Shown here: positions 50,846 to 62,149 of the stretch, piece after piece
Layout: the number at the start of each line of letters is the position of its first letter
Position numbering within the stretch: position 1 is the first letter of the stretch
DNA from: Capillidium heterosporum
Taxonomy: Eukaryota > Entomophthoromycota > Entomophthoromycetes > Entomophthorales > Capillidiaceae
Length of the DNA stretch: 64,000 bases
Assembly: GCA_016630905.1 (NCBI GenBank)
Contig: WBMQ01000014.1
Location: forward strand, 1,111,383-1,175,382
Direction of reading: 5' to 3'
The notes under the pieces: model-generated
Told to the model about the DNA's origin: nothing
The model's input: the letters and a program-made list of their open reading frames with translations, nothing else
The model's database searches: none
Translations under genes and position numbers: made by a program

Positions 50846-52449
50846 TCGCATTTTTAGACCAAACTGGCAAATTGGGCAAACTAGTTGCACCACAGCGCAC
50901 TAATCTGGCAAAAATGTCAATAACCTGGCAAATATCAAGTCATTGGCAAATAGGTCTATAAAATTGGCTTCTATAGCTGCCAATTTAAATTAAAATGTGA
51001 AAAAATATATATGAAAAATCAAAGTATAATACTTGAGATAAGATTATATAATGTGTTTTAACAATTTGCAAATAAAAATTAATATAATATAAATCTTATT
51101 TATCAAAGTGATTTTCCCTTTAAATGGTGATATTTGGTGCAATGCTTCACCCAACCTTTACAATCCTTAGGCTTGATCGTATCCTGTGCTTCTTTAATTA
51201 GATTGGGGATATCTTCTTTCCTCTTTTGTGGATTTCTTCTAACAAAGTTTTTAAGCTTACTAAACATTGTTTCAATTGGGTTGAACATTGGAGAGTATGC
51301 TGGTAAAAAGTGACAAGTATGAATTGAGTTGTTGAAAATTTTTTGGACATTTTTGCTATGGTGAAATCTAGCATTGTCCATAACTACAAACATTTGCCTA
51401 TTATACTTACGATCCAGCTTTTCTAACAGCTCTTCAATAAACTCAGCAAACAAAAATCTATCCGTACCTTTATCTACCACAAACACTTTTAGCATCTCAA
51501 CGCCTTTTGAGCTAATAGCAGCAATAATGAAGATATTTTTAGCACGTTTAGTTTTAGTTAAAGTGTGTGCCTTTTTCCCTTTCTTGGATCTTGCTCTACC
51601 TGGGACCATACAGGCGTGGAAGCCAGATTCATCTACAAAAATACAATTATCTACATAATTAATTCCATTAGGTTGCAAATCTTCACAGTATTTTAGTCGG
51701 TCATGTTGAGTTTTACTAGATTCTTGGTCTATTTCAACTGGTGAAGCTCGCTTTAGAGTCAAACATAACTTATCATTGACATAGTTGCATATTGCTGATA
51801 GACTTATAGAGTTCTCCTGTGGAAAGTCGTCTGCAAACTCTGACAATAGCTTATCCTTCAAGTCTTCTAAAGTTAGAATACTTCCTTCATCTTCATCGTC
51901 GATAGAATCCCTTAGAAATTCGCCATGATGATTCTTGATCTTTACCCTTCGTGCTCCCCCTCTAGGCTTATACTGTACTGTTTGGTGCTTGTCAAAATAA
52001 TCCAATATGTTCCTAACAGTTCGATCAGCTAGTATATATTCTGAGCTAATCTTCTTGACACTTTTGAGCCTTAAAGTATGGTCGTCAACTATCTGCTTTC
52101 TAAGTTTCTCGGTTGTTTTTATTCTAAAGCCACGAAGTTTATGCATAGCAGTCATTTATATTCAAGCGTGGAAATTTAAAATAGGTATAAAGTTTGAAAG
52201 AGTTCAAATCGTCATTATATATCTTGTGTAAACTATTGTAGCTATTAAAACATATATGTTACAAAGTTCAAGTTATTGTATTACTACATACTCATTTTAA
52301 TAGGAGTGATATAAAGTTGACTTTAGATCAGCTTTTTGCTTTATCAAAAGCATCATTTTTACAAATCTGCTCTAACATTTTCACTATAATGGCTTGGCAT
52401 TTTCGTCATATTAACCTAGCATTTTTGCTAGTTTGATCTAAAAATGCGA
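50846..52449 (-). mobile_element. Tc1/IS630-like transposon nested in the MULE
   Basis: A 1604-bp element flanked by TA at 50844-50845 and 52450-52451, the target duplication of the Tc1/mariner superfamily. The ends TCGCATTTTTAGACCAAACT and the complement of the right end match over about 27 bases with few differences. GGCAAA recurs several times just inside the left end, probably transposase-binding sites. The single gene inside is intact. Confidence 0.85.
51103..52155 (-). CDS. Tc1/IS630-like DDE transposase
   Basis: An uninterrupted frame of 350 residues from ATG. An N-terminal helix-turn-helix region (LKSVKKISSEYILADRTVRN) precedes a second helical block, then the catalytic core: first Asp in CIFVDESGFHACM, second Asp in MFVVMDNARFHHSKN, and the YSPMFNPIETMFSKLK segment supplying the third acidic residue (Glu). 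This spacing is that of the IS630/Tc1 group of fungal and plant elements. Basic blocks (RARSKKGKK) sit within the core. All catalytic residues and both element ends are present, so the copy may still be mobile. It cuts and pastes DNA at TA dinucleotides. Confidence 0.88.
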   Translation of the reverse strand: MTAMHKLRGFRIKTTEKLRKQIVDDHTLRLKSVKKISSEYILADRTVRNILDYFDKHQTVQYKPRGGARRVKIKNHHGEFLRDSIDDEDEGSILTLEDLKDKLLSEFADDFPQENSISLSAICNYVNDKLCLTLKRASPVEIDQESSKTQHDRLKYCEDLQPNGINYVDNCIFVDESGFHACMVPGRARSKKGKKAHTLTKTKRAKNIFIIAAISSKGVEMLKVFVVDKGTDRFLFAEFIEELLEKLDRKYNRQMFVVMDNARFHHSKNVQKIFNNSIHTCHFLPAYSPMFNPIETMFSKLKNFVRRNPQKRKEDIPNLIKEAQDTIKPKDCKGWVKHCTKYHHLKGKSL

Positions 52450-52467
52450 TATCTATTAGTTAAAGAG

Positions 52468-52902
52468 CATATATAGTTTACCTTAGTATAAACGTTAGAA
52501 TCAATGAATTGTATTTTAACTATGCAAGTAATATTAGCAAAAATCTAATCACCTTATATATATATACGGGTGCTAATAGCTTGAATTAAGCTTAGCTTAC
52601 AGTTTGCGATATATTTCTGCTTTATTGTTCTGTAGATCTGTATAGCTAAAACGAAGAGGGCCTTAGTATTGCTTTGGAAGAATAGAAATAGGGTACAAGA
52701 AAATGATGCTACTCTGGACACTCCTATTTGCTAGAGCAGCCTTGAATCACTTGTACAGAATCGCTATTAAATTCATATCTATAACACCAGCACTACTATT
52801 CCAAATATTAAATAATAAACTATATAATAGCCAATAATAGTAGAGAATAAGTTATTTATATATTTTAAGTTTGCGGAAGTTTTGCAGGAAAATCTGCTCC
52901 CT
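52468..52902 (-). repeat. Right terminal inverted repeat of the MULE
   Basis: Inverse copy of 47118-47553. It begins about 18 bp after the end of the nested Tc1-like element. Confidence 0.8.
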
Positions 52903-52910
52903 TATAATTA

Positions 52911-54715
52911 AGCTTTAGATGACTTCGTTAAATGGTTTGCTAATATACAACTAGTTGGTACTTTGTGAAATGATTCAATAGGAACCACTTCCAATGATAA
53001 ACAAAGCTACTCACCGAGAAATACACAAGTAAAAGATCCTTACTTTCCACATATATAAATATACTAATTGGCATTGATTATGCTTGAAATACCCTCCAAA
53101 TTTCGGCATTTGACTAGGAGTTCAAATTCAACCAAATAGCTATTAATACATTGTTGGCTAGTCAATCTCGCCGAGTATCTGGCTACTAGTTTGGACTTCC
53201 AGTCAGGTAGGTTTGTCCGAACTTGGTAAGTCCTTTGGTATGGAACGTGACATGTTTAATCATGCTGTGGGTTGACTAATATAGATGTGGCGGTTTCTTT
53301 GTAGCCAATAAAAATACTTGCCTCGATTTCTGCAAAGCTATCAGGTAAGCATCTTTAAAATTTTAATTAAACTAATCCAAACTTAAATCTACGATCCGAA
53401 AAACCCAAAACTTGAAAACAATCATTCAAAAATCTGAAAACCTTGTCTTTCTGTGCAAGAGCTTTGATATATTCTCGTAGTTCGAGAGAAAGCCATAACT
53501 TGGTAACATGTAAGTGAATTCTTTTGAATGAAAAGGGAGAGCATGCACCCTAGCTGTAGTAGTCTATCGCCGAGGCTAGGACCCAAGTTAATCTACAGAG
53601 CAGCAATCGGAGAGTCCGAAATCGAGTCTGACCGAAGATTATGTATGACAGGAAATCGATCTCAAGTAAAATCAAGTAAAATAATGGCTAATTAACGTAA
53701 TAAAAATTTTATAAATAGCTATTTAAAGCGTGAAAAGGATGGGCGAAGGATAAAAATACATAACCCGAAGCATATTGTCGGATAGCAGTACAAATTTGAG
53801 TTACCTATAGAAATATACAAATAGTCTGATGCTCAATATACAACTTAACTGTAGAGCTAAATTGGCATTAATGGCAGCTTATCCAGGATGGAATATTTAC
53901 TATACTGGGTCGTCAAAGTTCCCCTGCACTTTACAGGAATGTATCTATTTGAGATTAGCTTTATTTAGTTTGAAGCAAAATCGACCTCACTTCCTTATTA
54001 GTACGATTTCTCTAAACAAGTACTTTGAAAATTAATTTTAAAGGATCATATATCAAGTACTTTATGTTTCGAACTACTTTGTAGTTTTTCCAGCGGGAGT
54101 CCAGTTAGGCATGCACATATAGTAACAACCATCTCTTTTATCCCACAGCCTTCGAAATGAAAAGTTTAAACTCGAACACTTGTTTATGAAAAGCAGATAA
54201 CCTTTGACAGAAGCAACTAATTATAAAACCACAGTTAGTTTGGTCATTTCGCGCCCTATATATGCAAATATATCATGCCCACCATCTATTCCAAACGGCA
54301 AAACTTAGCTTGGATTAGGTTTGTATGCTTTATGCTCCTTGTATGGATGTCAAATTAAGAGCTGATATTAAAAATAAACAATAGTAATGTAACCCTTATT
54401 AAATTTGCAAAACAAAATAAGCATACTATACTTGCTTCTAATCTAGCGTACTATATATCCCAATGCATGACTATTACTCTTTGCAGTAGCCTCTTCATCT
54501 ATAGGCAGTGGTATTTACAAATGTATCTTAAATCAGTAAAAACTTCTATTTTACACTAGCATCTAGAATGGTATTGAGCCTGATAGTATATAAGAGTAAA
54601 GTGCGCAAACATTGAAGGTTTAATTAAAGATCTTTCCAAAGTGATCATAATCTCTTCCAACATTATTACTACCACTCCTTCCAAACCCACAAACTCGATA
54701 GATAAACTACAAAGT
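52911..54715. other. Intergenic between transposon and WOPR gene
   Basis: No gene seen. The segment 53345-53640 is a diverged copy of DNA at 62150-62560 and is listed separately. A 68-codon open stretch at 53829-54035 has no recognisable feature. Confidence 0.5.
53345..53640 (+). repeat. Diverged dispersed repeat, copy A
   Basis: Shares blocks with 62150-62560 in the same order: (A/T)TTAAATCTACGAT, CATAACTTG, a GTAAGT...AATG..A.GGAGA block, and CAGCAATCGGAGAGTCCGA against CAGCAATTGGAAAAGTCCGA. Too diverged to give ends; probably an old transposon remnant. Confidence 0.5.
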
Positions 54716-55669
54716 ATGGTTGAAAGTTACTTTGGAGTCGTAAATGATATCAACGATGCTCTAATCCTTTTTGAAGCAGCTCGTCAAAAGTTGATCCCCA
54801 TGGTAACTACCAGACTAACTGTGAATTCCAGAAAACTCATTCGACCCGGTTCCATCTTCATCTGGGAGCCTACTAGTACCAATATGTATAGATGGACCGA
54901 TGGGCACAAGCTGGTCGTCATCTAGATACTACAATTACTTCTTTACCTACTATGAGATCAACGTTTTCAATCATAAGCATAACAGTATCCCCTACAAAGG
55001 CTACTCCCAATTCTTCTCCGACCAACACCTATTCCTACTATGAGACAACTAAACCTTTAAAGTACAAACCCAACGGGCTCATCAAGCGGACAACCAGCAT
55101 ATCCACTATAGATGGGCGTAAGTTTCAGCTTATCAATTACATCAGCAGCTGCTCCCATAGCAATTCGGCCATTCCCAAGGTAAATGAGTGCCCTATTCTC
55201 AGTCTGATTCCTGTCCCTGTTAACTATTATGTTAGAATCAGTAACTCATTGCCCAGTTTAAAACCTAAGCAGAAAGTATCCACGTTGCTTAGCCAAAGTA
55301 GCAGCGTATATTCATTGGAAAGTACATCAACTGCAAGTCCCACCTCTAATTTCACATCCTGCACCACCAACTGCTTAGATCTCTATAAACCAATGTACTC
55401 TTTGAATGACAACTCCATTCCCACTAATCAGAATCAAAATCCTAACCCCTTCTTCACCCTATCGTTAAGTTACCCATTAATCAACCCACATCAAAATGTC
55501 AAGCAAAAGCCAAGTAGGGTTTTCTGCCAGCAATCAAACCATCCCTGTTATTTATTCTAGAAAAAGTGCGCAGGAAGTGAGTGATAAGTACGATTTTATG
55601 TATGGGTTCCAACCTATAGATAATATTTTGTTCAGCTCTGGTATCTACCAGTTCCAAGCTGATACCTGA
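54716..55669 (+). CDS. Gti1/Pac2 (WOPR) family transcription regulator, with frame breaks
   Basis: The first ATG in frame at 54716 gives the family start MVESYFGVVNDINDALILF. The first WOPR half follows (RQKLIPMVTTRLTVNSRKLI, RPGSIFIWEPTSTNMYRWTDG, then HKWSSSRYYNY). The second half, about 45 residues on, shows PNGLIKRTTSISTIDGRKFQ and QLINYISSCS, the conserved WOPR strand pair. WOPR proteins (Gti1, Pac2, Wor1, Ryp1, Sge1) bind DNA directly and switch morphology or virulence programmes. The frame changes by +1 at 54908-54911 (between HK and W), somewhere in 54980-55050 between the two halves, and again near 55500. Joined, it has about 316 residues ending GIYQFQADT at 55669. The C-terminal third is Ser/Asn/Pro-rich. 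No intron is needed in the conserved part; an upstream non-coding exon is possible. Confidence 0.78.
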
Positions 55670-58600
55670 CATTTCTTTTGTTATTGGCGCATTGCTTTAT
55701 AATTTACTCTTATATCTACACCAGTAAAATTTCATCCAGTAACTCTATATAAGTATGGCATTCATTTTCACTTATTTTTATTTGAAAAAGTTTTTATTGC
55801 AAATTGTTTGGTATAGGATGATGCTGGTATATATTCTGAATTAGATGTCCTAGTTTTTATGAAAGTTTGGATTGATTAAATATCTAATTTGAAACTGAAT
55901 GAGATTTCAAGTCCAAAACCAGGCCTTTCTATCTTATTTAAAGCCAAAATATTTATTTAGAATAAAGCATAAGATCAAAAATAAATATGTTATAGATGCT
56001 TAAAGCACCTAGAGGTTGAAATGAGAAGGTGGGAGAAAGATCTTCCCAAATAATATTTTCGTTCCCAGAGAACAAGAAAAGGCCTACTAGGTAACAAAGG
56101 ATCAAGGACTTGCTAGGATGCGATTTCTTTTGCAAGTTTACCCTTCATATATCAGGTACTAACGACCCTCAAGTGATTAGAAAGAGACAAAAATATTGAG
56201 AGCGATCCCAGCTGAAAAAGCAGCAGAATCCATTCTGAAGCTTATTACAAAGATTCAAAATCCACAATTTGTGGATGCCTTCCCAACTTTCCATAGCGAG
56301 GCTGTTTCAATACTTGCAAATCTTTTTGATGTTGGTTTTTTGCTTTATCAAACTCCTATGTTTAATTGACATTTATGTAAAAAATCTAATTAGGCTTTCA
56401 TTGTGCCGAAATTTTCAATAGCTTATTTTTACTTATAACCGTATAAGTTTGGGATCATGGTCAATTTTATTCATATATTGGGGAATTCTAGCTGTGGCGC
56501 TAGTTTTACAACTCTGTTTTTAAAGATACAAATCTGTACATTTTCATTTACGCGGTAGAAATAGCTTTAGATAGTTAGGGCGAGATTGCATACAAAATGC
56601 AATACTTTTTATGCCAATGTTTGGGAATTGATTCTAATAAATTTAAGTGGATTAGGCTTGAATTCAATAAGGTATACTAATTATCTAATTATACTTTAAA
56701 AGACATAGTATTTTAGCTTAAAATAATCTATAATCTAAATAATTTGGATTGCTAAGCGGCAACTGGAATGCCTGTTTAGTACTAATCTAACCCAAACTAG
56801 TTGAGTTGTAATCTCCTTCCGTTCCGAAGCTCTTAGTATAGCCATGTAAAATAAACGAAGTTGCTTCAAGTATTCTCGAAACGTACGTTTTCCATATGGT
56901 AATAATGAGCAGTTATTGAATAAATTTTGAAGTAAACTTAATGGGTTGACAAGTTGCCTACAAATAAACTATCTCATTGCGGCTTCAATGTACTAGTTTT
57001 ACTAGTAAGCACACCATACTAAATCATTCTATACATAGTGGCCTCTTTCGAAGGTTCTCAAATATCATGTATATTGACCTAGTTTTTAACAACACGTGTA
57101 GTATATACTGATTAGATATCGCTTTAAGGATTTTAGACTGCTTAAAAGCTTATAATCAGCTTACATATAGTGCTATGTTATGAAATAGCACCAACGCTAT
57201 TGAAGGCTTTCATACATAAATGGTATCAGATGTCTAGTATTTGAAGGCAAGCGATTAGGCCAACTATATTAAGTCGATACTTAAAGGGGAGAGGTATAGA
57301 TATATAAAGTTATCGCATCGAAGCAACTTATTTGAAATGCCACTTCATTTCTAAGAAAATTCTTTAACACATCCAGCTAAAGTCGGTGGATATCAGCAAG
57401 TATATTCTGATAAGAAAGTCCTGGCAGGCTAAATTAATACATGGACATTTTCATTACCATTAGGTCATCTTCAAATGCTTATACTCATTGCTTAAATATG
57501 TTTCATATAACTGATATACAATAATATCCGATCTGTTATAGATTATCCAAAGATTAATTAAAGGCTAGGTTTGATATCTTGTAGGGATACATTGATGACC
57601 TTGAATGCAGTGAACTAAGAGTTCACAAATCCATTCCATACCAGGCTCAAAACTTATTCTATTTTACTATTTACCCTAACTAGTTTGGTCACTAATTCTG
57701 CCGTTTAATTAATTGAAACTTTTTCAGTATAAAGTTCAAGTTTTTGTCTACCAGCTTTCAATATCAGATAATTTGCAGATTTATCTATAGTAAGGTTCGG
57801 TTACAAGTCAAAATTATACTCAATTTAAACCTTTTACTTGTAAAGCGCAAAACCAAACTTGGTTTATTCTACATTTGTCCGACTTAAATTGGTGGAAAAT
57901 GTTGATTTATCCTAACTGCAACTGAGAATTGGAATTGGTTGTACAACCAAACCTAAATTTGAAGTGGAAATATTAAGGGTTCTCAACTTAAATATATCTG
58001 GACGGAAATAGTCCAACCCAGCAGTTGAGTGCAGAGTAAATAGGATGGGAAGCTAGTTCAATCAAACATTTGGGTCCTGGCAATAGCAGCCTATGGTTCC
58101 AGGTTCAGGTCTAATTTAAAATATATTTATAAGAAAGCCAGGAAAGATTCAGCAGGGAAGTCTCTAGGGGGATACTGAACTAGATTTAGGGATAAACCAA
58201 CGTAGTGGTGATCACACCAATAAAACTAAAGAGGCTCAAAGCTATCGCTTTAGTCAGCTGACAATTTAGTTACAATCTGAACTCAAAGTCGATTCATAAA
58301 GACAAAGAAGGCCATAGTTGTGACGAGATTAAGGAAAGTGGTAATACCCATTGGGATTTAGGACTACCAATTCTCAACTTAATCTAATCTACTTTAATCC
58401 AAATTATAAACTATTCTAGTCTAATTCTAATTCTTCATATTTTAAGCTATTCTAGTCTAATGCTAATTCTTTTGATTTTAGCTAATCTTAGTCTAGTGTT
58501 AATATTAATCCTAATTCTAAGCTGACGTAATCGTAATTCTAATTCCAACTAATCCAATGTTCATAAGGAATGGTGCTAAAAGATATCAGAAAATGTGCAA

Positions 58601-59146
58601 AGGTTATGACACAAAGAGGAGTCGAATATTGTGAAATAATCACTTATCTAAAAATTATGCAAGTCAGAGGGGTTTATATAGGGTAAGGGGTAGAGGTAGG
58701 CGGAGGGATGGAAATACTGATAGTACATGTATCATGCTTTGAAAGCATGCCAGGATACTACATTCGTGAAGTGTTGCAGCTCACAAAATAATCAGTATTT
58801 GTCGTGGGGATCGATAAGTTGGTTCAGTTTGGAGGTTCTACGTCTGTTTTAAGAATCCGCCTTTATAGAGCTGATACTTATGCAGCTAAAACTTAATCTG
58901 TTGTTGGGTTGAAATGGCTTTAGGGCTGGAGTTCGGCCAGCTAGGAAGGGTTGTTAAGCTGATGCTCTGGAGAAGCCTTCTGGGGTTTCACTACAGATAG
59001 TATTTAAAGATGGCTTAGAAAAGTATAGCTTACAGTTTATAATTTTATAAACAGTTAGATTTAGAGTATTATAACCTAATAAGATAGTGATAACCCGTAT
59101 CAAATCGAGATCTATAACTGAGCCGAAATTACAGCACAAGCTCAGT
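55670..59146. other. 3.5-kb intergenic region
   Basis: AT-rich, without a convincing reading frame on either strand. A short tandem repeat at 58410-58530 is listed separately. Confidence 0.5.
58410..58530 (+). repeat. Imperfect tandem repeat, about 36 bp x 3
   Basis: Units begin CTATTCTAGTCTAATTCTAA, CTATTCTAGTCTAATGCTAA and CTAATCTTAGTCTAGTGTTA at about 58411, 58447 and 58482; each ends in a TTTTAAG/TTTTAG-like run. The third unit is the most diverged. Confidence 0.6.
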
Positions 59147-59860
59147 ATGCAGAACTTGAGCAGTCCATCCAGCCACACGCTAACTCAAACCCGACATAGC
59201 AGGCAATTTAGCTTACCAACCTCCATAAACCCCTTACAAGGGCTACAGATAAAAATGAACAGTGGTGAACTACAATCCATGTCGGACCTGTGGAAGTATG
59301 ACAAAGTACTGATAAAGGTGATACCCGATCTAGACTGCAAATGCTGCAAGCTAGAGCTGGAGCAGCTGGGCTACTTACAGAACCTCTTCCTCGATCTCAA
59401 AGTCAAATTCATAGCTATAACATTGAAAGAAGTCAACGAGATGTACCTGATCAACAGTCTGCAGTCCTTCAAGTACTATAAGGATGTCGATAACAAAGTC
59501 TTTAACGCTTTGAATCTCTTCAACAAAAACTTCAGCAACCTAGGGTCCAGTCTCCTCAAGAAAGTGCGATCCTTCTCCAACAAGATAAAGTATACTAAAA
59601 ATACCAACCTCAATGTTAACGAAAGGGCTAGTAAATTGAAACTACTCAAACACAAGCACCTGGTAGGCACTTTGATAATCGATCAGCAAGGTAAAGTTTT
59701 GTACCAAACTAAGAAGATGGAATCGGATGCCTCGAGTATACTGGAGTTCTACAAGGTGTCGGGTGGCGACCCGGAGGACCTGGAGCACCTCATATTCGAT
59801 GACGAGTATGGTATCTACAACTACATATCAGCTGCCTCCAGCATCAATTCTAGTTTATAA
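59147..59860 (+). CDS. AhpC/TSA-like thioredoxin-fold protein
   Basis: Open from 59075 but the first ATG in frame is 59147, giving 237 residues; an internal ATG at 59255 is an alternative. After a Ser/Thr-rich leader, a thioredoxin-like fold starts at KVLIKVIPDLDCKCCKLELE (the CKCC cysteines sit at the usual strand-to-helix turn), continues through LKVKFIAITLKEVNEMYLI and FKYYKDVDNKVFNALNL, and closes with LVGTLIIDQQGKVLYQT, the characteristic last strands of the AhpC/TSA (PRXL2) group. A charged loop (about residues 150-185) is inserted before the last strands. Such proteins act as peroxiredoxin-like antioxidants or are of unknown role. A 5' exon further upstream cannot be excluded. The 3' end is rich in Asp/Glu and Ser. 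Confidence 0.7.
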   Translation: MQNLSSPSSHTLTQTRHSRQFSLPTSINPLQGLQIKMNSGELQSMSDLWKYDKVLIKVIPDLDCKCCKLELEQLGYLQNLFLDLKVKFIAITLKEVNEMYLINSLQSFKYYKDVDNKVFNALNLFNKNFSNLGSSLLKKVRSFSNKIKYTKNTNLNVNERASKLKLLKHKHLVGTLIIDQQGKVLYQTKKMESDASSILEFYKVSGGDPEDLEHLIFDDEYGIYNYISAASSINSSL

Positions 59861-60168
59861 AGTTTTCTATCTGTTTACAATGTTTTAAATATATTACTTT
59901 TCAATTGTGCATGTGAAATCTGTGCAAGTTTATCTCTGACTGACCTTCATATCACCATTAACTTATATAGCATCCTAAAACAAGCCGAAATTTTGGGTTT
60001 ACTATATGTTAACTTAGCTTTCCCGCTAAGTCGTATATCAAATGATCAGATGGTTTTTATTTTTCACAACTCGCAATAACACCACTGTTTGGCAAAATAC
60101 CGCAGTCCATGTGTCATTATCTCTCCCTCATTTTTACCACTCTTTGATTGAAAAGAATCGTCCCATAT

Positions 60169-60350
60169 TGTAGCAACCTTGATCGTTACAATTCCTATTA
60201 TGAAGTCATCGACCCATTTCTTCGTATCACCATCACACCACTTGTCCCAACTTTTGACCTTTCTACTTTTCATTTATAACTAGTTTCGATCAGAAATCTG
60301 TCCTACTTATTAGATATTCTTGATTATTATTTTCATATCCTTAGTTTAGC
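60169..60350 (+). repeat. Dispersed repeat family 1, copy 1
   Basis: Shares long blocks with 63822-64000 in the same orientation (for example CATTTATAACTAGTTTCG and ACTTATTAGATATTCTT) and with 62788-62934 in inverse orientation. Confidence 0.75.
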
Positions 60351-60469
60351 TATAGTTTAGGAACTTCAACCCTTATTAGTATAGCATCTTGATATTGGAA
60401 TTCTGATAACCAACTAATATTGTCAAGGTACTAAAATAATATTTAAACTCTTGGAATGCCATTGAAGGT

Positions 60470-60958
60470 TGACATCTTGACAATGTTCCATCTTGCTATT
60501 TTATAATAGCTGTTATCTCTTGATCCCAACCCTTAGCTATAGCTATTGTAACAGCCTAGTTCTATTTCTCTTGCTATAGCTGTTTCTGACAGCCTAATCT
60601 GTAGGGTCCAAAGGGGTGCCATTGGATCCAACTAATGATGGTGTTATAATAGGAGCATATGTACAGGATAAGTTGGAACAGTAGAACCAATGCCGACCAT
60701 TGCATTGGTAATATGAATCACCCAAAGGAGGCAAGTCCAAAGGGAAGCGAAGAAAGTTTGAACAGAGTGAGCTGAGAGGGCAGAGAAGTCGGACCATATA
60801 GTCGTACTGTTTAATAACTAAAAGGTTTACTAGGAACAAGACTTTATTCATAGACTAAGAAACAGAAGATCAGGCTGTTGCAACAGCTATGGCTAAGGGT
60901 TAAGATCAAGAGGTGAGTAATAGCTACAAATAGTAAAGTGGAACGTTGTCAAGATGAG
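60470..60958. mobile_element. MITE-like unit of about 490 bp with 90-bp inverted ends
   Basis: 60470-60565 pairs with 60872-60958 in inverse orientation: ACATCTTGACAATGTTCCA matches the complement of the TGGAACGTTGTCAAGATG-like block at 60939-60957, and AACCCTTAGCTATAGCT matches across as well. The interior has no coding capacity. A diverged direct copy of part of the interior (ATCTAACTAATAATGGCATC against ATCCAACTAATGATGGTGTT) lies at about 61380-61470. Confidence 0.6.
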
Positions 60959-61189
60959 TGCTTTTAGTAGCAGTCATTGAGTTTAAATACCTCTACTGTT
61001 TGGTAATGGTGAGATTTGGAGTAAATTATCCCTCCTCATCGAACAATTGGTAAAACAGTACTATTAGAATTCCTAGATCAGGTACAATGTTGCTGATCGT
61101 TCAAGCTCTGAAGTGGCGATCAAATTAAGAGAAAGCGTCAAGATAATCAATTAAAACCTAAGAGGACAGAACAAGTTCATAACCAAACT

Positions 61190-61310
61190 GGTTACGAATT
61201 GGGATATAACAGAAAAAAATGAGTAGAACAAGTAGTAACAAAGAACAAATAAGCGAGATAGGTCTATGATCTAGTAGTAAATATTGCAACAACCTTGTTA
61301 CAGTATCTAT
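61190..61310 (-). repeat. Dispersed repeat family 1, diverged copy
   Basis: Weak but ordered similarity to the inverse of copy 1 (ATAGGTC...ATGATCT, CAACAACCTTGTTACAG). Confidence 0.4.
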
Positions 61311-62149
61311 ATTAACCAACCTATAATACACTATATATAATATTCTATGCTAAAGGATCTATCAAGTTTAACTAAACCTGTAAAATCCATAAAGGATGCT
61401 GCCAGGATCTAACTAATAATGGCATCATTATAAGGAAATCCTTATAAATCAGCTGTAGTTTCGCTTAATAACTAGAATTCAGATTTATATCCTGGACTTA
61501 TAGATTACCAGTTCGGCATCTACTCTATCAATGCTAGAAATTTCTTTTCTCTTTGGCATGAATTAAGCGTTTTATGTAGCATTTACTGTCCCAAATCAAC
61601 CTTGACACTCTAAATTATTGACAGCTATCCAGAAGAACAATAGGAATATTGGTACTGGTGGACTAGGGGAAAACGGCAATTATCAGTATTTAGAGTACCA
61701 ACTACTAAAGACAAGTCACCTATATAAGGACCCATGGTGAACTTAGTAGTAGGTTAAGTAATTATTAAATAGACTGTCTTGAATCATTTGATATTTCCTC
61801 TGCTATTGGACATAGTATAGACTCCCTACATAGTATAAATTAGAACTGAAAATTGACATTCCCTCTACAGCAGAGAGCTGCACTGACCTGAACCGAATCG
61901 AATCGATCTGAACTGAACCCTAGAGTCCTTCCTGAATCAATGAACCTGACTATGCTCCTTAGTCTACTGGACTACAATTGGAGTATTCCTATCTGCCCAC
62001 CGTCTCTGGATTAAGTTATAAGCATGAGCTTCCTCCTTATATAGCTTTATGGTCAACTTTGCTAACTTTTATGGAGTCCTTGGCTACCGTTGCCTCTTGG
62101 CTAACCCCTACTGGTGAGCGTTCATTGTGAACGCTTCCCAATAGAATTC

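Larger units (their letters stand above)
47118..52902. mobile_element. Decayed MULE-type DNA transposon with long terminal inverted repeats
   Basis: A 5.8-kb unit bounded by AGGGAGCAG...CTGCTCCCT. Terminal inverted repeats of about 435 bp (47118-47553 and 52468-52902) match clearly over their length, for example CTTGTACCCTATTTCTATTC at 47335 against its complement near 52685. The interior holds a broken transposase gene (47703-50610) and a younger Tc1-like insertion (50846-52449). Long TIRs and the transposase type point to Mutator-like elements. It begins about 60 bp after the HemW-like stop codon. Confidence 0.8.

Noticed and set aside
51374-51658. 94-codon plus-strand frame inside the Tc1-like element
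   Set aside because: Antisense shadow of the intact transposase gene.
61690-62000. Possible LTR with a TATA-like TATAAGGA
   Set aside because: No matching second LTR, primer-binding site or pol sequence in the window.
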